Of a stretch of 64,000 nt of DNA, positions 1 to 12,372 are shown one piece after another. A program made the position numbers and the translations under genes. The stretch is from Sipunculus nudus (Eukaryota > Annelida > Sipuncula > Golfingiida > Sipunculidae). The number at the start of each line of letters is the position of its first letter. Positions within the stretch are counted from its first letter, which is position 1. The notes below the pieces were generated by a model, which was not told the origin of the DNA, did no database searches, and was given only the letters and a program-made list of their open reading frames with translations. The stretch covers positions 51,591,124 through 51,655,123 of the forward strand of contig CM049308.1 in the NCBI GenBank assembly GCA_026874595.1, written 5' to 3'.

Positions 1-379
1 TAAGAACACTGCAGCTCGTTAGTGTAAGCTGCGCTGCGGTTTCTTTCTCAATAACGGCTTAATGGCTGTCAATTACAACAAGACGCGGGCCCAGACATGA
101 TGCGTGTTATAACATAATCTGGCATACATCAAGTGTAGAGATAGGAAATACAGTGATTCGGTGCTGGTTTTATCCACAGTCTGTCCCGACTACAGGAGAC
201 GTCTCGAGAGCCCGCTTGTTTTGCTACAGTATCTCTGAGCCTCATGTACCGCAGGCCGTACCGTGTTCCCTCAATAGTAAACATATTGTACAGTGAGCAT
301 TGTCCTCGGCAGCCTTGGCGCTTCCTGCGGCAGTTCTCAACACGGTAAATCGGCCCCGGGGTCCCGGTAGGGTCACGGC

Positions 380-403
380 GGGGCGGGGAGACTGGGGGTG
401 GGG
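380..403 (+). other. G-quadruplex motif
   Basis: Four runs of at least four G are separated by loops of 1, 5 and 1 nt on the + strand (runs at 380-383, 385-388, 394-398 and 400-403). This fits the standard G3+N1-7 pattern. It lies in a GC-rich pocket that is unusual for this AT-rich window. Folding in the cell is not shown. Confidence 0.6.
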
Positions 404-1073
404 CTGGTGTTACGGGGGGATTCGGCCGAGATCGTATTTCTCATTAAGCGAACTTTCCGTGGTATGTCTACCGGACCACACCAAGTCTGAACAGGTGCGG
501 AAAACCTTCCCCCATCTAAAGCCAATTATTGGCATTAACTAGCTGTGCCCGGGTGACAGCCTCGACCCGGCTCCGTTTTCCAGATCCGTGTTCCTGAGCA
601 GGATATTATACAAAACAGATCCTCCTGGCCCTGTGGGGTCGCTCTGACAACTGTCCGTGATATACAGAGAAAGCTGTTTACCTATATTGTTAGCTTGTTA
701 TGTAAAATTAGTGGAATCACAGTGGTGCTCGCAACACCAACAGCATTACTCAAGTTTGGCACTTCGAAACCCGTGTATATGTGTGTACCTGGAAATCCTT
801 ATACTAGATATACTCCATACTTTTATATGTATCACTATGTGAATGTATATGTATTTATAATATATATATCCGGTATTTTTTAAATACAGTGTAAATAGAA
901 TGGCAGAACATTTGGTCGCTCAATAAATGACTGATTACATGTAATATAAATATATTTTTTAATTACTTTTAAATTATTTCATTGAATAAGAATACAGCTT
1001 CATCAAAATACTATGAACATACATGATACATACATTATCGATGTATATGAAACACAATTTAACCAATTAACAC

Positions 1074-1074
<1 letters not shown>

Positions 1075-1121
<47 letters not shown>
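1075..1121. repeat. (TA)n microsatellite
   Basis: About 23 uninterrupted TA units, followed by a short GT-rich stretch. Confidence 0.95.
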
Positions 1122-1880
1122 CAGGGTGTGTGTGCGTGCGTACATATAACTACAATGCTGGGAGTAAGATGACTAATATTCAGATTACAGGGAATAATAT
1201 TTTTTTACGTTATTGCCATAGATGATCCTTGAGAAGATTAATTACACCTCCTCTATGTTTTGTAATCACTGGCGAGGACCGGCTTCACCTCCGCTTTGAT
1301 TATTAACACGTTTACGACATCTGCTCTCATTGTCGTAAAAAAGCATGACTGAGTTCTTACTGTGCCGGCGGAAGAACATGCCAGGTCAGAAATTAAATCT
1401 AATCATCGCCGCAATATGCTCCAATTTTCTTATCACAACTGACAATATAAAATTATTTTGCTCCTTTTGCGGCCTAGTTTGCAGTCTAATTTTATCTGTT
1501 CTTTTTTAAATAATCATTGTTAAACATTGTCAGATTTACGTTTATATTCTGTCTGTCTGTTTGTCTGAATGCACTATAGTATGCGTCTACCTTTGGTACT
1601 TATACATATATTACCGTGCGCTATAGGAGATCAACTCCTATCCCAATCGTGAAGACTAATTCGAACCCTCCATATTCCATTTTATTTTAATTTAAACAAA
1701 TCGGTTAATAACCCTATGACCTGTTTGGCATTTGTTATTCTGATCTCTGTAAAAAAAAAACTTGAAAACATTAAACAAATTACTATTTACATCGTAGTTC
1801 AATCAAATATGTTCTACTGCTGTAACATATATGTATATAACATATAACATGCATATATATATATATATTGTATATATTTA

Positions 1881-1888
<8 letters not shown>

Positions 1889-1925
<37 letters not shown>

Positions 1926-1972
1926 ACGAAGACAAATTGCAGTTCGGTCCGCTTTTATGTCATCCCGTAACA

Positions 1973-2033
<61 letters not shown>
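1889..2033. repeat. paired (TA)n microsatellites
   Basis: Two (TA)n tracts (1889-1921 and 1976-2033) flank about 54 bp of ordinary sequence, with degenerate TA sequence also upstream from about 1823. Confidence 0.9.
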
Positions 2034-2037
<4 letters not shown>

Positions 2038-2439
2038 CATTGTAATAGTTTTAGAATACTGGTTTACACAGATCTCTTATCACAGCATGAGGCATAACAC
2101 ATGTTATTCTAGCTGCCGATCAGAATGTTTGATATTCCTGAGTATATTAATAAACGTCATCTCCTAGCGGGGGCTCTGATCTATCTGATCAGCTTGGCTG
2201 GGGAATCTCTCCCAGCAGTAACGTTATGTCAGTCCTTCCTGGTTGTAACGATTGTCCAGTCTCTTCAGACTGTCAACACTCCGAGCCGTGAGAACAGGGA
2301 AACAGACAGCGAGCTGATGACACTGAAATTGATCGGGGGTGTGGTCAGTTGTCCGTCACAAATGTCCGCCCCTTTCCATTATCTGTCCATGTAACACGTC
2401 GTCACAATGTAACCGGTGAGAGGGCAGGGTCAGCCCGGG

Positions 2440-2453
2440 GCGCCCCCTGTTGA
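2440..2453 (-). promoter_or_regulatory. CTCF-like motif
   Basis: On the - strand this reads TCAACAGGGGGCGC. It fits the CTCF core pattern AGRKGGCRS completely and departs from the full 14-base consensus CCASYAGRKGGCRS at two upstream positions. This is a motif match only, with no occupancy evidence. Confidence 0.35.
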
Positions 2454-2984
2454 CAATCAATAGCGAGGCGCCGGCATGGCCGCAAACTGGCCACATCGTT
2501 TGTCTAATACAAAAACTCTATAGTATAAGAGGTATAGAATGCTATTTGACAAACACGACAGCTTTATCTGCAACCCTATCCTTAAACTGGAGGCGGGGCG
2601 GGACTATTTTCTTAGCGGGGGAAGCTAAGGTCTTAGACTTAATTATCGTAATGCCGATGTTGGTTCTCCAGATAACATGGGGCGGGCTTTACCCCTCAAT
2701 AAAATAAGCTGCTGACAGGAAATTTGAGCGCGTGTCCTCTTTGTCAAAACTACTGCGACTTCTCCAATGGTCCTGGTGGCCTGGCAATAGCTAGGACGCA
2801 AGTGTTACAAACACGATATACAGACAGGCCGTGACAACGGGTCATTTCTTTACTTGAAATATGTATAGAGTTTAAAACTACAGTTCACTGCGGCTCCCAG
2901 GTATCAATACATCTATACTTCGTTTAATCACGACACAAAAAACACATTGCATATTATTTACAGCTAGCTCATTGACATTCAATA

Positions 2985-2986
<2 letters not shown>

Positions 2987-3027
<41 letters not shown>

Positions 3028-3107
3028 TATATATATATTTACTAGAAATTAAATCAGTCATAAATACGAAATAAGCACAAACACAGAGAGAGAGAGAGAG
3101 AGAGAGG
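2987..3107. repeat. (AT)n and (GA)n microsatellites
   Basis: A (AT)n tract with one interruption covers 2987-3039, and a (GA)n tract covers about 3083-3107. Confidence 0.9.
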
Positions 3108-3531
3108 GAGGTAGTTATATAATTAGTACCGGTGGTGGTTTGAGACGCAACAGACATATCCTTCATGGGCGTATACATATATACGTGCACTCAAATGACC
3201 CCAGGGGTTATATCATTTTGTTAATTTCACCCCCAATAAATCATGCCATATAGGACGGAAAGAGAACAGGTCGGTGAGCATTCTGTGCGTGATGTCAGAG
3301 GTTACGGTCCTGGTTTCAGCTAATTGGACCTAATCCGAGGGTTCAAAGACTTGGGCTGATTCCCTGTAAACAACTCGCCAGGATTAACTGATAGGAGGTG
3401 TTGACGTGAGCTTCGTTATAGATGAACGCTTTCAGGCCCGTGGGGCAGTGAGCAATTACATAAAAAAAATTATTATTATCTCTGGCCGACAACAATAAAG
3501 CATTGTGAAAAGGGGTTTCATGCGGAATATT

Positions 3532-3532
<1 letters not shown>

Positions 3533-3608
<76 letters not shown>
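3533..3608. repeat. compound (CA)n-(TA)n microsatellite
   Basis: About 28 CA units run directly into about 10 TA units. Frames read as poly-HT or poly-CV across it are not genes. Confidence 0.95.
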
Positions 3609-3672
3609 GAAGGTATAGTGTTACCCTCCGATGTAAAGTGCTCTGTATGGCCTACAGATTAGGCCAGAGCGG

Positions 3673-3813
3673 TATAACTCTTAAGAAAAACAACACTGTA
3701 AATCACTACAGTCTGTTTCACGGGATGCGACCCGATCATCAGGTCACCTGATGATCGGGTCGCACCCCGTGAAACAGACTGTAGTGAATTTACATTGTTG
3801 TTTTTCTTCAGAG

Positions 3814-3818
<5 letters not shown>
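3673..3818. repeat. 146-bp near-perfect palindrome
   Basis: Two arms of about 72-73 nt are reverse complements with a single central base (C at 3745) as spacer. I see one 1-nt indel and only a few mismatches between the arms. The central GATCATCAGGT/ACCTGATGATC part is perfect. The outer ends read TATAACTC and GAGTTATA, and the right end runs straight into a (TA)n tract; another (TA)n tract lies 65 bp to the left. A fold-back element or MITE inserted in TA repeats is one reading; a recent inverted duplication is another. There is no coding potential. Confidence 0.9.

Positions 3819-3874
<56 letters not shown>
3817..3874. repeat. (TA)n microsatellite
   Basis: About 29 TA units abut the right arm of the palindrome ending at 3818. 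Confidence 0.95.
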
Positions 3875-3877
<3 letters not shown>

Positions 3878-5398
3878 GGAAATACAATACTATCTACATG
3901 GAAATGTAACGCATCCATAGTCTTGCCACCACTTGAATTTATTGATATAGGAATATATATTGTGACAGACACGCACATTTATTGTTTTCTTTTTTAGCGT
4001 ATATGATGAGGGGGGTGTGAGTCCTGCTTTATCTGCATGCATGGATTATATATCATCACTATCTGTATTGTCACAAAACATGCATGGCACTAACGCGTCT
4101 TTCTGTATAGAAAGATGTCCCAGAAAACCGAATGCATGTTTTAGTGTTTCTGTCGCGCCGTGGCCAAGTGCATGCAAGCTTTAGTAATCTCTGTTCATTC
4201 TAAGCCACGCAGAAAAGCCCAATTTACTATATGCGGGAGGGCGTCCTATTCTTCTCAAAGATCGGCGACATGGCAATTTTCCGCCATCGCAGCGCATCAA
4301 AAGGTATTCTAAACTGCATCCCATGCATGTATTTAGGTGAGGTGGCGAGGCTCTGTAAGCAAAAGCTTTATAGGATGAATGGGGTTTACAAGCGAACGTC
4401 AAGGTGTCCTCCTTGGAGAACAACTCCATACTTGAAAAATTGATATTTGGCATAACCTGGTGGCTGCGTGCCACTATACGAGTTGATGCTTGCTTTACAA
4501 AGCTGCGCCTTTTCACCTCGCTAATCAACTTGTATTGATCCCACAGATCTGAATCCACCAACCCGGAATCGCGCTCGCAATTGACTTGTAGTTCATTATT
4601 TTTTTAAAGATATAACAAAATGACGAATATCCCGCATGTAAGGCTGCTGTGACAGATCGCACGGCACATTACCAGGGAAACTTCAATTGCTGTACTGTCC
4701 GGGGAATGGAATTACTTTTAAAGCTGCAATATTTCAATTGTGAAAGGTCTCACTGGTGTAAAAACTAACTCGGAGGTGATTTGTTTTGCGCTTCGCTTGG
4801 TCTGCACGGTGATAAACGCATCGGATTATATTTAATTCTGCGGGTATTAATTCCATTCTGATAATTGTCACTCTGTGATCGTTTCTCCTGAAGTAATGTA
4901 TATATGATGACGTCCTGATAGAAATCCACGTGTGATTAATTCCTGTATCAGCAGCGTAAACCATTTTTTTCTGCTACTGTAGTCAAGGGATGGAATTTAA
5001 GTAACTGATTAAATGCAGACAAATTATTGGTTTCCTCGTTTATCTGTTGATTATATTCAAATGAATTCATTAATAGTTATCGAGCACGTGAAATGTATCT
5101 ATAATACAGGTACTAGTGTGCATTAAAATGTATCAGAAGTAAACAACATATACATGTCAAAATATTAATATTATTAACATTTATATTATGATATGAAAAT
5201 ACATAAAAATATATAGTTACATGGATTGTACAAAAAACTGTAATAGAGGAACTCCATGGTTCGGATGGTTGCGCTCCGTATAGTCTCAATCCATATATAT
5301 ACATGTATATATACTCATATATAGCCACGCTGCAGATCGAACCCTTTTCGCCAGCGGAGAGACTAGGCGTTTTACTTTTGCCCTTCGACTGTCCAGGC

Positions 5399-5400
<2 letters not shown>

Positions 5401-5487
<87 letters not shown>

Positions 5488-5530
5488 GAGACCAGGCAGA
5501 GAGACCAGACAGAGAGACCAGACAGAAAGG
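5401..5530. repeat. (AT)n-(AG)n microsatellite with 14-bp minisatellite
   Basis: (AT)n covers 5401-5447 and (AG)n covers 5447-5490. It is followed by about three copies of a roughly 14-bp unit of type AGACCAGACAGAG up to about 5530. Confidence 0.9.
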
Positions 5531-6388
5531 AGTTGCTTTGTTAATATTCTGTAGCAGACACCGTGTGAAACGGTAAATTACATACGTGTGTAGTTGATAC
5601 GATTTTGAAGGAAGTGACCACAAAGGGGCACAACATTACGTCAGAAATAAACAATCAGATTTCTAGTCAAAGGGAGAGAGAAAATGATCAGTTTCACATG
5701 GAAAGGTGGCCTGCTTGTGTTGTAATCTGTAGAAGAGCCAATCACTCATATCTCTGTGAATGTAAGACGTCATTACAGGGGAAGGGTCGAATGTTAACTA
5801 TTGTAAATATAACGGCATTCCGGCGGAGGTCAATCGGCCGATATTCACTGTCCAGGCTTCGGCAGCATGTGGCGTTAGTTTACAAGCACTGCTCTTCCAG
5901 ACCCCAGTTAAGATAAGAATAGCTATCACTGGCACAATGAGGAAACAAAAATCCCCCCACGTCTGTGGGAAATGAACACGTGTTAGGAACAGGGCCTGTT
6001 AGCGATGCTGTCTGTCCGAACCAATTAAACACCGCGGGCTGCCGGATGAAATTGGCACTGAAATCTAGCAACAGCGTACGTGGAAACGTTTGGCAGTTTG
6101 TGCTGTTCTTGTCTGATGGCTTGCCCGCCCCTTCCTGCCCTCATGGCTGGCAGCAAGCCCTGTTGGACAAGAGGTTTCCTGCAACAGCCCTCGGCCACAT
6201 GACGCTTGTTCAGGTCAATTGTTAACAGCCGCTATCGCCAACGAACTACCTCTCAGTTACGACTGCACACGTCCAGCTGAAATACTTCCAGACGTAATGT
6301 GTTTAAATTTGCACATTCCTTATGTTAAAATACATATCTGTTTAAATTGGTTAATAATTCCCCCACGTGTAAGACCGAAACACTCTTA

Positions 6389-6561
6389 ATGTATATATAT
6401 ATATTATATATATACATATATATATATATATAAATATACTATAAATCAAAACAGTTATATATACGACATAAGTACAAACTGAGAGAGAGAAAAATATACA
6501 CGTAATAAACACAAACTGAGAAACAGAGAATTTTATAGATCTATTTTTATACCTTAGTATA

Positions 6562-6617
<56 letters not shown>
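6389..6617. repeat. cluster of (TA)n tracts
   Basis: Interrupted (TA)n at 6389-6432 and a longer tract at 6564-6617 flank a purine-rich AT stretch. Confidence 0.85.
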
Positions 6618-9600
6618 CAAGAGAGAGGGAAACAACCAATTAGAATGACAATGAGTAAGTGAAAAAGTATGAAATAAATACTTTAAGGTGACATAAAATT
6701 ATGTGTATATATATACGTAGTATCCAATGGTTGATGTATATATATAATTTTGTACATTGCAAAAGGATTTACAATGGCAAATTTGAAAAAATGCAGTATT
6801 TCTCATACGAGAAATTTTATGTAATATTATGGGAAATATAAAATGTTACTTAGCATACTCAATAAACTATTACATTACATATACTAGATTGTAGGAGATA
6901 AATTAAACTTAAGAACTGCAGAATCGATACTAGTTCCTCCGGTTGTAGGAGATAAGTGTGGTAGCTTTATAATTTTGAGATTTGTGATGTTTCATTACTG
7001 ATAAAAAAAATGAAAATTTGTGAAAATAAAATACAGATTTTACCGCTTGGGAACTGCGGTTACAATACAAAAATGTGCTTTACTGTGGACGTTTTGAAAA
7101 ATTTGATTCGCTGAACGTTGGTTAATTAAGTTGAAAAGTTAATATCATATGCAATATAATACGTTCAGATGAAATTTAATTTAGAATACAGGTTAATTAT
7201 ATTTCTTCATTCTTTGAAGAAACCATATGATATTTAAATACACGATACACATTTGGTGTATGGGCATCAACCATTCCAATTCAGGATGGGTGACATTTAA
7301 TTATAAACGTGTATATACAACACAATATGATAAACTTCTTTTGAGGAAATGTACCTTAATTCGCTTGGTTACAATTATATAAATTCAACTCCATTTGCAC
7401 GTGACCAATGATAAAAACCTAAAAGCCTAATATACATGTATATATAGAATTACAAGATGTGAGTGGATATCTGGCATTTGTAATTTACTATTCAGGTACC
7501 GGAGAATTTGCAAGCAGGCATGATGAAGCATGTATGCTTTTAATATATAGTTTATATGGACATATAAGGGCCCTGCCTTTAGGCAAGTTTTTTTTATATA
7601 TTTCTGCAAGTTTATAGTACACGCCAATTCTAAAGTTATTTATTTTTCATGTTCGTATTGATACTTTTATTACAGTCGGTAATATCGTAAATCATAATAA
7701 ACACCATTGAGGTTAATGAACGGATGGTTTATAAACATTACTAATTATGAAATATAAACACGTGAGTGCATGCTGAATAAATATTCATTAAACAATGAAT
7801 CTACGCACGAGGAATGAATGTATATGTCGTGCCGATTTATTCAAAATTGATTGCATTCGCACCGATGTCTGCACGAAATGATCCCCCCTCTTTTGTAAGC
7901 TATAAAGAGTTGTATTTACTTATTTTACACGTATGAGATAAAATTCACCTTTACCTACGCGAGAGTGAAATGAAACACAGATAGGAATCTGCGGCACGCT
8001 GAGGTGTAGGCAAATTACCCGGACACCGGCCGGACCTACCCCAACACTCAACTATCTTGTCAATTTGCTGGCAATGCGACACTAATTCTTTCCGCTAGCT
8101 GCTTTCAAGTTTCGTCACATAATGTTACACACAACTAGCAATAGGCGACGGTTTGTAACGCTGAAGGGATTTACGCCAAGGTAAGGCTATAGTCAGCCCC
8201 TCAGAAGGGAGATTAAATTTCGCTAGCACGTTAGATAGTGGGGTAATGACCTAATGCTTATTGTAAGTTCAACAATGGCTAAGAATTAAACTGTCCAACC
8301 GTCGAGGACATGGCGGACATTTTGACAGGAACGCACGGCTTTTCTACACTGATTTGACGCAAAGACGCATGTCTCTGCGCCAAATACAAACAGTCAGGGA
8401 GTTATTATGTAAAAAGTAGCTCTCTTATCACTGGACTGGCGTGTGATTTAGCACCACTCTGACATTTCTGATGAAACTCATGTTGCAAAACTTGTGGAAA
8501 ATAAACTCACCACGCGCGTCATTTTTAAGTTTCTCTTGTGGTCTGGTTAAAATTACTTGTGTTACCATTGTGTTTATTTTCAGGTTTCGTCTCTGAATAT
8601 ATAGATAGCACTTGTTCTTGAAAATTACATTTCGTTATTAGCAACATTAGCTAAAAAGGCATATGTTTATCCAGGTATGGGATATGCAAGAATACATTAC
8701 AGGTACACATGTATATTTTTGGCAAACATTTCGTTCTTTTACCAATTTGGGGAAAAGCTTTTTAGATATTTGATATATTTACTTTACATTTTCCTGCATG
8801 CTCTCATTTCACTCTTTGCGCATGTATTTGAGCGTGTGTGATTTGAGAAGTGTGTATGTGTTTTAGTTTATATGAGTATCGGTAATTTTCTGTCAGTCTG
8901 ATATAACATGTTTTGGTTATCCCTGTGTAACTATAATTAGAGTCCATTAAAATAAATGAAGGAAAACGGTTAATATATATTGTTTGGTCCATATATAACG
9001 GTAACCATGTATACAGATTGTATTCACATGTGTCATTTCTTGAATAAAATATGTGATACTGGAGAAATAAAATCCTCCAGGGGTTTTTACTTGGTGGCAT
9101 TGCAACTGGAAGGTGATCATAAGGTGAGCAGGTAGCGGGAGTATATGGCAAATTAAAATACATGGAACTTTAAAAGTGACAGACGAAATGTTTTTATCAA
9201 AGAAAGTCGAACATGTTAAAATGGGGAGTAGGGTACAGGGACTTGTAAAAATAAATGATCACATTGTTAATTAGTATTGAATCGTATCTGCACATTTGTG
9301 AAATATGTTACTGTTGCCGTTTACATGTGGCGGTTTTGTTTGGTTTCATGACTAAGAGCTGTTGTAAAAGGCGGTGTAGTGAATTGTTTTCATTTAGCGA
9401 ACCAACTCCAGGCTTGCCAGCAATTCGCAGGCTCCACTAATCGAATGCCAACACAATTTATAATATGAAAATCCACTGCAGTAGATAGGCTAGTAGCTAT
9501 TGGGTGTGTGGCTATAGATCGTATTGACGTGTGTGTAGCGGGCCGCGGACCGCGTGTTGAGGAGCGGAGAGAAAAGGGGCCGGGCTCCGGAGATGTCACT

Positions 9601-9633
9601 CTAACTGACGTGGGCTTGGGACGGCCCCGGCGG

Positions 9634-9672
9634 TATATAGCAAGCTTGTCAATTCACAGCGCAGTATTCTCA
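9634..9672 (+). promoter_or_regulatory. candidate distal Six1/2 promoter (TATA plus start site)
   Basis: A TATATAG box at 9634-9640 sits in a GC-rich block. Initiator-like CA dinucleotides follow at the usual distance: GCAGTATT puts +1 near 9663, 29 bp downstream, and TCATTT gives another option near 9672. This would produce a leader of about 250 nt before the ATG at 9916. The placement is inferred from motif spacing and from the coding exon just downstream. Confidence 0.5.
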
Positions 9673-9809
9673 TTTAAATCTGGCGCTGCGCTGCGAGAAG
9701 ACTCGCTCACGACAGGGGGTCGCTGCAGGCAGGGCGACGTGAAACTATTGTCGGCATCAGTAACTTTAGAAGCTGACAGGACTGTAGTGATGCTGAAAGC
9801 AACCCTGGT

Positions 9810-9947
9810 ATGACGGGAGCCCGCGGCGGCTGCTGGTGCTCTATGACTGTCAAGTGTCGCTGGTTCAGGAGTTGTGGACTTGTTCTCGTGACTTTGTGTG
9901 ATACATATAGACGCTATGACTATGGCTGCGAGAGATCTTCTACATAA
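9810..9947 (+). promoter_or_regulatory. upstream ORF overlapping the distal Six1/2 start codon
   Basis: An ATG at 9810, with a second in-frame ATG at 9843, opens a 45-residue frame that ends at 9945-9947. It therefore overlaps the main start (9916) out of frame. A 7-codon upstream ORF also lies at 9790-9813. If transcription starts near 9663, both would lower translation from 9916 and could regulate it. If the start site is further downstream they are irrelevant. The peptides themselves resemble nothing I know. Confidence 0.4.
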
Positions 9948-10006
9948 TGGCTACGGACCATCAATAATGCAGTCTTACTACCCTCACGACCGAGTTTCTT
10001 TTTACG
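9916..10006 (+). CDS. six1/2: Six1/2 candidate first coding exon (N-terminal extension)
   Basis: This 91-nt exon starts at ATG 9916 and ends at donor ACG|GTAGGA. A second in-frame ATG at 9922 has a better initiation context (A at -3, G at +4). An in-frame TGA at 9889-9891 closes the frame upstream, so these are the first usable starts. It encodes about 30 residues (MTMAARDLLH..., then Y/P/H-rich, ending DRVSFY) plus one base of a split codon. That phase matches both the microexon at 11468 and the acceptor of the core Six1/2 exon at 39535. Vertebrate SIX1 has no equivalent exon. The exon joins the gene only by splice-signal and phase logic across about 29.5 kb, so transcript evidence would be decisive. 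It could instead belong to an unknown transcript. Confidence 0.6.
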
Positions 10007-11101
10007 GTAGGATACACTTATCTTTATTTACTGATAACTGCTTTGATATAAACGCTTCACGTGGCCCTGCGGGATCCACACCGGTTTTATATTTACCGGG
10101 AACTCCCTATAATTATTCCAGATATAAAGCAACGGACGAAAGTCAATATGTATGCATATTAGCTTAATGTGGCGTTTAGAGATGGGAAAGTTAGCTTGGT
10201 AAGATTGAGGCACGTCTGAGTCTCATATGATATGCTTGTAATTGTAGTCGAGTATGTGTTAGCACGGGCAGCCTCTAGAAAATATACAACCGGGCCGGCC
10301 GGGACGTTGGCAGGCTTCAAATACATGTACCACGTATATGCGGAATCGTATGTACCAGCCACTTTACCAAGCTTGAGTTTCAGGCATTCAGATACTGAAT
10401 GCTTCATAATTGCACCGTACGGAGACAGTAACAAATTACCTAACTGCTTAATAAATGGCCCCTGTGTGACAATGTCATCCCCTTTTTTAAACGTTGGTCA
10501 TAAAAATACGGTAGAACGTCTGGTTATGGTGACGCCGGAGGCGTGTAGCTTCACGCTTAAGGCAGGTGGGCTTCACTGAACGATGGAGCTGCAACCTCCC
10601 GTTTTGACCTACCGCATCTAACGTTAAACGGCCCCACGTCAACCCGTAATTAATGGTTCCCGAAAACGACAGCAATTGTACGTAATTATACAACTCATCA
10701 TTTAGCCATTTTCAGCCCGTTCACTTAAGCCCCGGAGCGTTACGCGTGTTGCAAATAGAGCGAATGCGCGCCACGTGTCTTAAACGCTCGTGCTGTGCAT
10801 TCTGGAAAAATATGCATTTTACTGTATACCTTCTTGATTTATGAGAATGTCATATTGTTATGTTAAGGTGCTTTAATGAATGCGTCTATCCAGAAAGGAA
10901 AATTACTTGTATCAAGTTCCCTCCATGCAGATGCATCAACATTCAGGGAGGTTTGAGATCCATGTGATAATGTCTCCAATAACTGATGTTAAATATTCTG
11001 TTAAATGTTCAGTGAAATGTCCAGAAATTCCTCCGTCATATAAATATGTGTTAATATTTCGAAAAATTAATTTCAAATGAATATATATGCGAGTCAGCAT
11101 T

Positions 11102-11156
<55 letters not shown>

Positions 11157-11467
11157 CATTTCTCTATAGAATCAAATAATTTGCTTTATTTATATGTACT
11201 TTAAGGGAATATAATTTCCATGCTTTTTATTCGTTAAAGAAAATATAACTCGCATGATCGTTTTTTTTTGTCAGGTGTATTGAAGAACTAGATATCCGGA
11301 AATTAATTTATTATATTTTACTCATTTTTTTCCATATATAAATTTGTACATATATGATAAAAATGATAATATTAATAATTATTATCATGTACATATCTAA
11401 CTTAATGATTGGAGTTAATTCAAATCAATGTGCACAAGTCACTCAAAATAGGATTTATTGTTTGCAG
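10007..11467 (+). other. candidate Six1/2 intron 1
   Basis: 1.46 kb from GTAGGA to TTTGCAG. It holds a (TA)n tract at 11106-11152 and otherwise AT-rich sequence. No further gene is recognised inside. Confidence 0.5.
11106..11152. repeat. (TA)n microsatellite
   Basis: About 23 TA units. Confidence 0.95.
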
Positions 11468-11494
11468 GCTTGACACATCATCCATCACAAGCTG
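11468..11494 (+). CDS. six1/2: Six1/2 candidate 27-nt microexon
   Basis: A 27-nt segment is bounded by a good acceptor (TTATTGTTTGCAG) and a consensus donor (CTG|GTAAGT). Its length is a multiple of three. Entered in the phase left by the exon at 9916-10006 it completes a Gly codon and adds LTHHPSQA without a stop. It leaves the same one-base phase, which then completes a Val codon at the core exon (39535). It can therefore be included or skipped without a frame change, as expected of a cassette microexon. Vertebrate SIX1/2 have no counterpart I know of. RNA evidence is needed, but strong sites on both sides of so short a segment plus matching phase make chance less likely. Confidence 0.6.
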
Positions 11495-12224
11495 GTAAGT
11501 TTCAAATTCTATTCCTGTCTGTAAATATACTTTAAAAACACAAACATGTACATATATACCTGTACATGCATACACACAGGTACATAATTATACGTGACCA
11601 CCAAAAACATACATGTAAATATATATGTATACATAGTATAACACTAACTCCTTTATCAAAATCATCTCTTTGAGTGCCAGTAAGTGTTCTATATGTAAAC
11701 AATGCAATGATTCCAAAATTGATATAAAGTCTTGATGTGAAATATGAATATTTATATCATCTTCAAAATATAATTTTTATGCACTTGAATTATATAAAAT
11801 GTTGAAAGGTATAGTGGTAATACTGTTTGAATGTCAATTGTGATGAGTTGTAAATGTGTAGATATAAATGAAAAGATTTTGCACCTGTCTTCACAGGGGA
11901 AAAATATATTCATATCATTAAATGCTACCGATAATATCAAAAATATGTGTTCCAGGCAGGGTTACCCATGTATCTGTATTAAAAAAACTGATTTCACACA
12001 CATTCTGTGTACTCTGAAATCATAACATTTTAACATGCATATTGATGCCATTGTTATTTTCAAAATGGACGGCTATTATTTTATCGCCATTAGCAAATAA
12101 TTTCTCACATATTCCTCTTTAAAATATCGACTGTAGGTCAGACATGCGTTTCTAAAACATTTAAATGGTTTATCAAATTAATAAAAATTATTTTATTTTT
12201 ATAAATATATCTAGATATATCCTT

Positions 12225-12228
<4 letters not shown>

Positions 12229-12290
<62 letters not shown>

Positions 12291-12302
12291 TGTAAATGTA
12301 TC

Positions 12303-12370
<68 letters not shown>
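12229..12370. repeat. (TC)n and (TA)n microsatellite cluster
   Basis: (TC)n covers 12229-12259, (TA)n covers 12259-12287, and a second long (TA)n covers 12306-12370. Confidence 0.95.

Positions 12371-12372
<2 letters not shown>

Larger units (their letters stand above)
1..9630. other. upstream non-coding region, no gene recognised
   Basis: No reading frame here has a recognisable domain, coding-type composition or convincing splice signals. The longest frames are either AT or CA microsatellites read as IYIYIY or HTHTHT, or short unconserved-looking stretches. The DNA alternates between moderate-GC blocks (about 1-650, 2100-2760, 5600-6300, 8000-8600) and AT-rich blocks. The moderate-GC blocks could hold regulatory DNA for the downstream Six1/2 gene, but nothing in the sequence proves this. 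Confidence 0.6.

Noticed and set aside
1660-1675. TTCGAACCCTCC as a tRNA T-arm
   Set aside because: No matching acceptor, D-arm or anticodon arm could be placed around it.
1831-2167. Overlapping frames rich in IYIYIY
   Set aside because: They are translations of (TA)n microsatellites. The same applies to similar frames at 5303-5623, 6351-6635, 12165-12392, 16405-16741, 24354-24692, 25654-25845, 29505-29723, 36137-36959 and 42958-43251.
2698-2703. AATAAA as the end of a leftward-lying gene
   Set aside because: No coding sequence upstream supports it, and AATAAA is common by chance in AT-rich DNA.
4181-4561. 126-residue frame on the - strand
   Set aside because: No recognisable domain, no splice or polyadenylation context, and composition like neighbouring non-coding DNA.
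9508-9813. 101-residue + strand frame upstream of the first exon
   Set aside because: It overlaps the TATA region and candidate leader, has no domain, and no start or splice logic linking it to the gene.
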